From Alphaproteobacteria bacterium (lineage in GTDB: Bacteria > Pseudomonadota > Alphaproteobacteria > JAJFFI01): a DNA stretch of 5,097 nucleotides. The translations under genes were made by a program, and so were the position numbers. The notes under the pieces are model-generated. The model did not search any database, was not told where the DNA came from, and saw only the letters and a program-made list of their open reading frames with translations. The stretch is from NCBI GenBank assembly GCA_021776755.1, contig JAJFFI010000369.1, forward strand, positions 1-5,097, written 5' to 3'. Each line of letters starts with the position of its first letter. Position 1 is the first letter of the stretch. Positions 1 through 4,629 of this stretch are shown here, piece by piece.

Positions 1-1578
1 CCGCACCGTGCGGTGGAACAGGCTCTTTGACGGCGTGTCATGCATGTAGACGGCATGCCGGTTCGGGAACATGAACTTGATTCTGCCGAGCGCGTTGCCG
101 CTCCCCGAGTTTTGCCGGATCTTGTAGGGGAAGCCCTCCTGCGGCACCTCGGACCAGTTCACCGTCTGCGGGTCGACCTCGCTCGCGCCGCTGCCCCAGC
201 CACTAAACACCTTGTAGCCGTTCCGCGCGAGATACGCCGGGTCCTTCTTGATCTGCGGCAGAATTTCCTCGGACGCGATCTTCTGGGTGACATGCCAAAA
301 CGGATTGATCACGGCGAAGGCCATCTCGGCGCTGAACACCGGCGTGCGGTGGAAGGGCGTGCCGACGACGACGCGGGTCACATGGATCGTCTTGCCGTCC
401 TTGACGACCTTGAGCTGGAAGTCGGCCATGTTCACGAAGACATACTTCTGGCCGAGGTTGCGCGGCATCCAGCGCCGGCGCTCGAGGTTGATCTTGATCT
501 CGTCGATCCGGTGATCGATGCCGGTGTTGAGCGCAGCGACCGTGCGCTTGCCGAGCACGCCGTCGACCTGCAAGCCGTGGCGATGCTGAAAGCGTTTCAG
601 CCCTTCGACCACGTCGCTGGTGAACAGCGTATCCCCGCCCTTGCCCGTGCCCGCAGTGGCAGTCCCGCCGGCGGCACTCGCGACGGTTCCGCTGGCGGAC
701 GCGGTCTGGGTCGGCGCCTTGCCCCGGGCCTGTTCGCCCATGTCGCCCAGCTCGGTCAGCCGCTTGCGGAGGAGGGGCACACGCCGGTCGGTCTTGCCGG
801 GGCGCAACTTTTGGCCGTTGGGGACAACAGTGACCCAGGTGCCGGCATCGCGGATCGCGCGATAGTCGACGAGCGCGGCCATCAGCCGCTTGTAGCGTTT
901 CCCGGTGGGCGCGAGACGTTCGATATAGGCTGAGATATCGGCCGCCGCGTCCGCGTTCTGCAATACGTAGGTCCCGTCCGGGCGGACCGGATTGATGTCG
1001 AGCTCGCGGTTCATGGCGCGCGGCGTGATGCGCCCGGCGGCAAGATCGCCGCCATAGCGGATCGCCGCCCGGCTCAGCAGGATGTCGATATCGGCCTTGG
1101 CGTCTTCGGTGCTGGCCGCTGTCAGCAGTTCCTCCAGCCGAGCCGTGTGATAGTCGCGCGGCTCAAGCCCGTGGAGCGATGCCCCTTTGAGGGTTTCGAT
1201 GATCTGGCGCGCCTTTGCGCCGTCGCCCGCGGTCCAGGCCGGCTGCCAGCCCCGGCCCTCGTAGAATTTGCGGATCGCCAGCAGGTCCTTGCCCGCGATC
1301 CGGTCCGCCCCCGACCAGCGGGTCGATGCGGCGAGCCGGCGCTCGACCGGCCCCGGCTCGACCTGCGGCGCGCTAGCCGTCGGTCCGGCGGTGCCGGACG
1401 CACTGCTGCCCGCCGCCGTGCTTTGCGCGGTCTGCACGCCCTGTGCAAATCCCGGCGCAAGCGGCGCGGCCATTATCATCGCAATCAAGACGGCGCCCGC
1501 CATCGGCGGCGCCAACCGGGCGTTTCGGGAAACCTGTGCAGTCGGGTGTGTCGCAGTCGGGTGTGTCACTGTGTCCAT
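1..1578 (-). CDS. L,D-transpeptidase, YcbB/LdtD type (3' end cut off by the window edge)
   Basis: Periplasmic enzyme expected to form 3-3 (mDAP-mDAP) cross-links in peptidoglycan. The reading frame is open for 526 codons to the window edge. Residues 1-45 look like a signal peptide: Arg18 and Arg21, a hydrophobic run at about 26-44, and likely cleavage after GFA45. A Ser/Ala/Thr/Gly linker follows (46-72), then a helical scaffold region (about 78-260) typical of YcbB-type enzymes. A PG_binding_1 domain starts at RRVPLLRKRLTELGD (266-279) and resumes at VVEGLKRFQHRHGLQVDGVL (323-342), split by an Ala/Gly/Thr-rich insert. The YkuD catalytic domain begins near 358 (IDEIKINLERRRWMPRNLG, VVVGTPFHRTPVFS, INPFWHV) and includes the conserved YMHDTP (511-516). 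The family's SHGC cysteine motif should lie about six residues past the edge, so catalytic competence cannot be judged here. The ATG at 1578 has AGGTGA ten bases upstream. It is divergent from the transglycosylase gene. The family call is firm; a specific symbol is not warranted. Confidence 0.95.
   Translation of the reverse strand, partial: MDTVTHPTATHPTAQVSRNARLAPPMAGAVLIAMIMAAPLAPGFAQGVQTAQSTAAGSSASGTAGPTASAPQVEPGPVERRLAASTRWSGADRIAGKDLLAIRKFYEGRGWQPAWTAGDGAKARQIIETLKGASLHGLEPRDYHTARLEELLTAASTEDAKADIDILLSRAAIRYGGDLAAGRITPRAMNRELDINPVRPDGTYVLQNADAAADISAYIERLAPTGKRYKRLMAALVDYRAIRDAGTWVTVVPNGQKLRPGKTDRRVPLLRKRLTELGDMGEQARGKAPTQTASASGTVASAAGGTATAGTGKGGDTLFTSDVVEGLKRFQHRHGLQVDGVLGKRTVAALNTGIDHRIDEIKINLERRRWMPRNLGQKYVFVNMADFQLKVVKDGKTIHVTRVVVGTPFHRTPVFSAEMAFAVINPFWHVTQKIASEEILPQIKKDPAYLARNGYKVFSGWGSGASEVDPQTVNWSEVPQEGFPYKIRQNSGSGNALGRIKFMFPNRHAVYMHDTPSKSLFHRTVR
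1539..1567 (-). repeat. In-frame 15-bp tandem duplication in the signal-peptide n-region
   Basis: The 14-base string CAGTCGGGTGTGTC occurs at 1539-1552 and again at 1554-1567, a 15-bp period. On the coding (minus) strand it encodes THPTA twice (residues 5-14), so it lengthens the N-terminal extension of the L,D-transpeptidase without a frameshift. It looks like a recent slippage duplication. Confidence 0.85.
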
Positions 1579-1588
1579 GGTCTTGACT

Positions 1589-1594
1589 TCACCT
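1589..1594 (-). promoter_or_regulatory. Ribosome-binding site of the L,D-transpeptidase gene
   Basis: The minus strand reads AGGTGA ten bases before the ATG at 1578. This supports that start over the in-frame internal Met26, which would leave only a minimal signal peptide with no basic n-region. The spacing is slightly long but acceptable. Confidence 0.6.
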
Positions 1595-1633
1595 GTAGAA
1601 TATCAAACCGTCTGGCTGCCGGTCGTGGCGGCG

Positions 1634-1665
1634 GCCGGGTTCACGGCAGCGCAAATCAACCCGGC
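1634..1665. repeat. 8-bp perfect inverted repeat, 16-nt spacer
   Basis: GCCGGGTT (1634-1641) is the exact reverse complement of AACCCGGC (1658-1665). It lies in the divergent region and would fall in the 5' leader of the L,D-transpeptidase mRNA if transcription starts upstream of 1686. It has no adjacent T-run, so it is not an obvious terminator. Confidence 0.55.
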
Positions 1666-1667
1666 GC

Positions 1668-1686
1668 CTGCGGGCACTTCCCGCAG
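1668..1686. repeat. 7-bp perfect hairpin, 5-nt loop
   Basis: CTGCGGG (1668-1674) pairs exactly with CCCGCAG (1680-1686) around the loop CACTT. It sits two bases from the preceding inverted repeat and shares its last base with the next dyad. The G/C-rich stem should be stable in RNA from either strand. No T-run follows on either side, so a regulatory leader or operator is more likely than a terminator. Confidence 0.55.
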
Positions 1687-1696
1687 CATGACATGC
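1686..1696. repeat. 11-bp palindrome (5+1+5)
   Basis: GCATG-A-CATGC is an exact dyad centred on 1691. Its size suits a small operator half-site pair, but 5+1+5 dyads also arise by chance and no regulator is recognised. Confidence 0.35.
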
Positions 1697-1708
1697 GTAC
1701 TGTTATAC

Positions 1709-1719
1709 GCCGTCACGGC
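1709..1719. repeat. 11-bp palindrome (5+1+5) next to an A/T-rich tract
   Basis: GCCGT-C-ACGGC is an exact dyad centred on 1714. It lies just after the TATA-containing segment at 1702-1708 and just before TTGAGA at 1720, so a bound protein could affect either divergent promoter. There is no sequence evidence for a particular regulator. Confidence 0.35.
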
Positions 1720-1755
1720 TTGAGATATGTACGCGTTTTGCCGCAATTTCAGACT

Positions 1756-1815
1756 ATGTGGTTTCCCGGCAACACCGTTTCGATGACATTGAAGAGCAAA
1801 AAAGAAAGTCAATGA
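1756..1815 (+). other. Possible 19-codon leader ORF overlapping the transglycosylase start
   Basis: An ATG at 1756 opens a frame reading MWFPGNTVSMTLKSKKESQ. Its TGA stop (1813-1815) overlaps the transglycosylase ATG (1812-1814) in an ATGA arrangement, the layout used for translational coupling. Neither this ATG nor the internal one at 1783 has a good Shine-Dalgarno sequence, so it may be fortuitous. The overlap is seen directly; translation is not. Confidence 0.2.
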
Positions 1816-3209
1816 CCGCCATGAACACACGCTTTCCCGGTCCGGCTTCAGGCTTTCGGACCACTGTCCTTCCCCGCGCCCGGTCTGCGGCGGCAATGGC
1901 CGCGGCGGCCCTGTTTGCGTTTGTCCTCGCCAGTGCCGCGCCGGCTTTGGCGCAGGATGCGGGCGCGACCGGCGGCGCGACCATGGGCGAGTCCGGCAGT
2001 ACCGGGGGCGGCACAGGCGCTTCGGGCGAGGCCGGTGCGAAGCTCGAAGGCACCGGCCAGGTGCCACCGACGTTTGAGGAATGGGTGCGCGAGTTCCGCG
2101 CCAAGGCAATCGCCGCCGGGATCAGGGTCGCGACCTACGACGCCGCGATGGCGGGTGTGCAGCCGAACCCGGATGTGGTCGAGCGCAACACGTACCAGCC
2201 CGAGTTCTCTCGCCCGGTTTGGTGGTACCTCGACCGGCTGGTAACTGAGGAACGGATCGCTACCGGCAAGGAGAAGCTCGCCGAACACAAGGAGTTGCTC
2301 GGCAAGGTCGAGGCGGAGTATGACGTCGAAAGGGAGCTCGTGACCGCGATCTGGGGGATCGAAACCAAGTTCGGCAGCGTCATGGGCTCGTACTACGTGG
2401 TCGAGGCGCTGGCGACGCTCGCCTGGCGGGGTCGGCGCACCAAGTTCGGCGAGCAACAGTTGCTCGCGGCCCTGAAAATTCTCGACAGTGGCGACATCGC
2501 CCGCTCCGGCCTCAAAGGGTCATGGGCCGGCGCGATGGGGCATACCCAGTTCATTCCGACGACCTATGCCGCCCATGCGGTCGACTGGGACAAGGACGGC
2601 AAGCGCGACATCTGGAACAATCTCGGCGATGCGTTCGCGACCACGTCGAACTACGTGCGCGCCTCGAAATGGGAGAAGGGCGAGACCTGGGGCCACGAAG
2701 TTGTGTTGCCCAAGGGCCTCGATTTCTCGCTTACCGGGCTTGGCGCAAAACGCCCGGTGAAGGAATGGGCAGCCCTCGGCGTACAGCGCGCCGATGGCAA
2801 GCCATTGGCGGCGGGCGAGATGGACAAGCCCGCCTCGATCATCCTGCCGGCGGGCCACGAGGGCATGGCGTTCATGGTCTACCAGAACTTCCGCGCCATC
2901 CTGCGCTACAACAACTCGACCAGCTATGCGCTCGCGGTGGCGCATCTGGCGGACCGGATCCGCGGCGGGCCCGAGTTTGTCGGCACCTGGCCGCGGGACC
3001 AGAAGCAGTTGTCCCGCGACGAGAAAGAAGAGTTGCAGCGCCTCTTGCTCAAGCAGGGCCACGACCCGAACGGGGTCGACGGCATCATCGGCACCGGCAC
3101 GCGGAAGGCGATCCGCTCGTTCCAGGCCACGGTCAAGCTGCCGCCGGACGGCCACCCGACCGGCGAACTGCTGGAAAAACTCAGGGAAACGGCGAAGGCG
3201 GCGCAGTAG
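1812..3209 (+). CDS. Exported lytic murein transglycosylase, MltB/Slt35 type (GH103), with C-terminal peptidoglycan-binding domain
   Basis: Complete 465-residue enzyme expected to cleave MurNAc-GlcNAc bonds in periplasmic peptidoglycan, leaving 1,6-anhydroMurNAc ends. A signal peptide covers about residues 1-47 (basic PRAR at 21-24, Ala/Leu core, APALA-Q cleavage site), followed by a Gly/Ala/Thr/Ser linker (48-84). The GH103 core runs from about 86 to 390. WGIETKFGSVMGSYY (181-195) carries the catalytic glutamate, Glu184, corresponding to Glu162 of E. coli Slt35. GSWAGAMGHTQFIPTTY (236-252) is the substrate-groove motif. DWDKDGKRDIW (258-268) matches the EF-hand-like calcium loop of Slt35. 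YNNSTSYALAVAHLADRI (366-383) closes the core. A PG_binding_1 domain occupies about 402-459 (GVDGIIGTGTRKAIRSFQ). I chose ATG 1812, overlapping the leader stop. Another ATG lies at 1821, and an in-frame GTG at 1758 would add 18 charged residues before the signal peptide. The Shine-Dalgarno is weak and A/G-rich (AAAGAAAG). There is no anchoring lipobox, so a soluble periplasmic enzyme is expected. Confidence 0.96.
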   Translation: MTAMNTRFPGPASGFRTTVLPRARSAAAMAAAALFAFVLASAAPALAQDAGATGGATMGESGSTGGGTGASGEAGAKLEGTGQVPPTFEEWVREFRAKAIAAGIRVATYDAAMAGVQPNPDVVERNTYQPEFSRPVWWYLDRLVTEERIATGKEKLAEHKELLGKVEAEYDVERELVTAIWGIETKFGSVMGSYYVVEALATLAWRGRRTKFGEQQLLAALKILDSGDIARSGLKGSWAGAMGHTQFIPTTYAAHAVDWDKDGKRDIWNNLGDAFATTSNYVRASKWEKGETWGHEVVLPKGLDFSLTGLGAKRPVKEWAALGVQRADGKPLAAGEMDKPASIILPAGHEGMAFMVYQNFRAILRYNNSTSYALAVAHLADRIRGGPEFVGTWPRDQKQLSRDEKEELQRLLLKQGHDPNGVDGIIGTGTRKAIRSFQATVKLPPDGHPTGELLEKLRETAKAAQ

Positions 3210-3221
3210 CGGCCGCAGCCG

Positions 3222-3241
3222 CCGCAGTCTGACAGCTGCGG
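3222..3241. terminator. Possible bidirectional hairpin between convergent genes
   Basis: CCGCAG (3222-3227) pairs with CTGCGG (3236-3241) across an 8-nt loop, filling most of the 33-bp gap between the two stop codons. Its position suits shared termination. The stem is only 6 bp and no T-tract follows on either strand, so it is a weak candidate and Rho-dependent termination is equally possible. Confidence 0.3.
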
Positions 3242-3242
3242 A

Positions 3243-4352
3243 CTATTCGTCGCGCTTGGTCGCGAGCCACTGTCCGGTGGGGTTGCGGCAATAATCCAGA
3301 TTGTGCGAGTCGCTCGCGCCGTCGCTGTAGCTGAAAGTCGTCCGGATCGTCCGGCAGGCGCGTCCGTTGGCATCGGTGAAACCCTTGCGGACTGTCGTGT
3401 AGCGCACGTCGCGGATCGTCCGGTTGCGTATGGCGCTGGTCTGCGGCGGCAGCTTCGCGTCGGCTCCTGAACCGGCCCCCGAACCGGACTTTTTGCCCGG
3501 CGTTGCCGATTGCCGGGTGATGGTGTCGACACCATCGGTGGCGGTGCCGGTCGATGTGCCCAACTGCATCCCTGTTTCGCTGCCGCTGGCCGGCGGAGCC
3601 TGCTTGAGGGCCGCTGCCTCGCGCTCCCAGCGGGCCGTCTCGGCTGCGGCTGCCTGTGCCGCCGCTTCCTCGGCTTCGCGCCGCGCCAGTGTTTCGGCCT
3701 TCACGCGGGCCTCCTCGGCGGCCCGGGCGATTTCAGCTTTGCGTACGCCGTGGTCGCCGCTACCGATCACCTGCACGGCGAACAGGGAAGCGATTCCGAG
3801 AACCAGCGCGATCGCGACGGCTGGCCATACCTTGGGCCCGCCCCGCAACCAGGCGCCGTCCTCGGGCGTACCGCTGTGCGGCGCCGTCCGCGACGTGACG
3901 ACCGGTCCCGCATGCGGCGCCGAGGACGCGCGGACCTCCGTCGCAGCCCCCGGAGGCACGGGCGGTGCGACGGCTGGAACGCCGGGCACGACCATTCCGG
4001 TCGCATCCAGCAGCCGCGCGCCTTTCCGCGCCGGACGGCGCGCGCCGGCGGTTGGTTTCCTGGCAGCCGATTTCCGGGGCGCCGACTTTTTGGGCGCCGC
4101 CTTGGCGGTCGTTTTCTTTGCGCCCGTTTTTGTTGTGAATGTCTTCTTTGCAGAAGTCTTCTTCGGGGCGGTTTTTTTAGACGCAGATTTTGTCGCCGCC
4201 GCTTTCTTCGGAGCAGGCTTCGTCGGTGCGGCCTTTTTTGGCGCTGCCTTCTTTGGAGCGGCTTTCTTCGGCGCGGATTTCTTCGCAGTGGTTTTCGCTG
4301 CGGCCGGCTTCTTGCCGCTGGCGGTCTTGCGAGTCTTTGGCGTGCTGGCCAT
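3243..4352 (-). CDS. Single-pass membrane protein with histone H1-like Lys/Ala/Pro tail, coiled coil and small two-cysteine C-terminal domain
   Basis: 369 residues; no established function recognised. Residues 1-115 are very basic and disordered, resembling bacterial histone H1-like (HC1/AlgP-type) tails, with 12 five-residue units at 21-80 (AAPKK, TAPKK and similar) and Arg/Lys-rich 88-113. A Pro/Ala/Val-rich spacer (116-170) leads to one membrane helix (about 176-197, WPAVAIALVLGIASLFAVQVIG). Residues 203-251 form a charged Ala/Glu/Arg heptad-like coiled coil. A Gly/Ser/Thr linker precedes a C-terminal domain (about 308-367) with Cys333 and Cys355 in GRACRTIRTTF and LDYCRNPTGQW. This pattern resembles the C-terminal GRxCREY...CRxxDGxW region of the RT0821/Lpp0805 17-kDa surface-antigen family. 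The positive-inside rule predicts a cytoplasmic tail and periplasmic coiled coil, so the cysteines could form a disulfide. ATG 4352 is chosen because AGGGG lies five bases upstream; a GTG at 4433 would add 27 residues. It is convergent with the transglycosylase gene. Gene and architecture are clear; function is unknown. Confidence 0.88.
   Translation of the reverse strand: MASTPKTRKTASGKKPAAAKTTAKKSAPKKAAPKKAAPKKAAPTKPAPKKAAATKSASKKTAPKKTSAKKTFTTKTGAKKTTAKAAPKKSAPRKSAARKPTAGARRPARKGARLLDATGMVVPGVPAVAPPVPPGAATEVRASSAPHAGPVVTSRTAPHSGTPEDGAWLRGGPKVWPAVAIALVLGIASLFAVQVIGSGDHGVRKAEIARAAEEARVKAETLARREAEEAAAQAAAAETARWEREAAALKQAPPASGSETGMQLGTSTGTATDGVDTITRQSATPGKKSGSGAGSGADAKLPPQTSAIRNRTIRDVRYTTVRKGFTDANGRACRTIRTTFSYSDGASDSHNLDYCRNPTGQWLATKRDE
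4113..4292 (-). repeat. Twelve 15-bp units encoding xxxKK pentads
   Basis: This 180-bp tract encodes residues 21-80 of the membrane protein as twelve consecutive five-residue units ending in KK or TK (TTAKK, SAPKK, AAPKK, AAPKK, AAPTK, PAPKK, AAATK, SASKK, TAPKK, TSAKK, TFTTK, TGAKK). The plus strand shows variants of GCTTTCTTCGGNGC. Units nearest the start codon are most alike and later ones have diverged, suggesting growth by slippage. The tract is A/T-richer than flanking coding DNA and holds an A7 run (4172-4178) and an A6 run (4234-4239) on the coding strand. Confidence 0.85.
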
Positions 4353-4357
4353 GACGT

Positions 4358-4362
4358 CCCCT
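4358..4362 (-). promoter_or_regulatory. Ribosome-binding site of the histone-tailed membrane protein gene
   Basis: The minus strand reads AGGGG five bases before the ATG at 4352. It is the best Shine-Dalgarno match among the complete genes here and settles the start in favour of the MASTPKT N-terminus over the upstream GTG at 4433. Confidence 0.7.
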
Positions 4363-4424
4363 GGATTTCCTAGCCTGACGCGCCCGCACTCAACGCAGAC
4401 CTGCAACCGGCCGAAACACCCCCC

Positions 4425-4443
4425 TGTCCGCACCTTGCGGACA
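4425..4443. repeat. 8-bp perfect hairpin, 3-nt loop
   Basis: TGTCCGCA (4425-4432) and TGCGGACA (4436-4443) are exact reverse complements around CCT. The tight stem lies about 73 bases upstream of the membrane protein's start codon and inside its predicted mRNA leader. No T-run follows on either strand, so a 5'-leader structure or protein-binding dyad is more likely than a terminator. Confidence 0.6.
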
Positions 4444-4449
4444 TCCTCT

Positions 4450-4461
4450 AATCGCCCGATT
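4450..4461. repeat. 12-bp dyad beside the candidate -10 element
   Basis: AATCG-CC-CGATT is an exact 5+2+5 dyad that overlaps the edge of the candidate minus-strand -10 element (4459-4464) and the expected transcription start. That placement would suit a repressor operator, but no regulator is recognised. Confidence 0.3.
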
Positions 4462-4488
4462 CTAGCGACAAACGGGCAATTTTCCTAA
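4459..4488 (-). promoter_or_regulatory. Candidate promoter for the membrane protein gene
   Basis: On the minus strand, TAGAAT (4464-4459) matches five of six bases of the -10 consensus. TTAGGA (4488-4483), 18 bases upstream, matches only three of six at -35. If used, transcription would begin near 4452 and give a leader of about 100 nt containing the 4425-4443 hairpin. The weak -35 keeps confidence low. Confidence 0.25.
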
Positions 4489-4629
4489 GGGTAGACTTGC
4501 CGCAGCCCCAATTTCAGGCCGATTTGCGGGTTTTCGTGCTCCGCGCCCCGTTTGCCACGGGCTCCGGGCAGAGCTTTGCGGACATCCGATTCGGTCGCGA
4601 AATCGCCCGGATTTGCCGAGTTCCGGCGG

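Larger units (their letters stand above)
1579..1811. promoter_or_regulatory. Divergent control region between the two peptidoglycan-enzyme genes
   Basis: This 233-bp stretch must hold promoters for both flanking genes. The half nearer the transglycosylase (about 1690-1811) is visibly more A/T-rich than its surroundings. I found no convincing -35/-10 pair. TATAAC on the minus strand (1707-1702) is a good -10 match but has no recognisable -35 at 16-18 bases. TTGAGA at 1720-1725 on the plus strand is a fair -35 without a good -10. Four dyad-symmetric segments lie in 1634-1719 and are listed separately. No known operator was recognised. Confidence 0.55.
4435..4587 (+). repeat. Pair of 12-bp direct repeats (TTGCGGACATCC)
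   Basis: TTGCGGACATCC occurs at 4435-4446 and again at 4576-4587. Both copies are followed within about 20 bases by related words (CGATTC and ATCGCCCG). The first copy overlaps the right arm of the hairpin. They may be paired binding sites or the remains of a small duplication. The span given covers both copies and the unique DNA between them. Confidence 0.45.
4353..4629. other. 277-bp intergenic region upstream of the membrane protein gene
   Basis: No convincing coding frame is visible on either strand; minus-strand frames entering from the 3' gene lack codon character here. The stretch is long for a simple operon junction between two same-strand genes and contains a perfect hairpin, a repeated 12-mer, a 12-bp dyad, a possible promoter and two GANTC sites (4458-4462, 4588-4592). 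The downstream gene therefore probably has its own promoter. No clear intrinsic terminator for the gene ending at 4630 was found. Confidence 0.5.

Noticed and set aside
40..933. 297-codon plus-strand frame rich in Arg, Ala, Asp and His
   Set aside because: It lies wholly antisense to the L,D-transpeptidase, whose motifs are unmistakable. Long antisense frames are expected in GC-rich DNA, and this one has no recognisable domain.
1758..1811. Upstream GTG start for the lytic transglycosylase
   Set aside because: It would add 18 mostly charged residues ahead of a good signal peptide and has no Shine-Dalgarno; ATG 1812 fits better.
1147..1815. 222-codon plus-strand frame crossing the L,D-transpeptidase start and the control region
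   Set aside because: Its first two thirds are antisense to a secure gene and the product is Arg-rich nonsense. Only its last 20 codons are kept, as the possible leader ORF.
2520..3155. 211-codon minus-strand frame inside the transglycosylase gene
   Set aside because: It is antisense to conserved GH103 and peptidoglycan-binding motifs and has no domain of its own.
4353..4433. 27-residue N-terminal extension of the membrane protein from GTG 4433
   Set aside because: The extension runs through the intergenic hairpin and has no Shine-Dalgarno, whereas ATG 4352 has AGGGG at ideal spacing.
3424..4488. 354-codon plus-strand frame with a Phe/Gly/Ala (AAFFG) repeat, resembling a membrane or amyloid-like protein
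   Set aside because: The repeat is the reverse-complement reading of the KKAAP pentads. The minus-strand gene has a strong Shine-Dalgarno, ordered domains and a sensible topology, so this frame is a shadow.
4535..4562. Possible intrinsic terminator (CCCGT/ACGGG stem, minus strand) after the gene ending at 4630
   Set aside because: The stem is only five perfect pairs, lies about 70 bases beyond the stop and has no U-tract after it.
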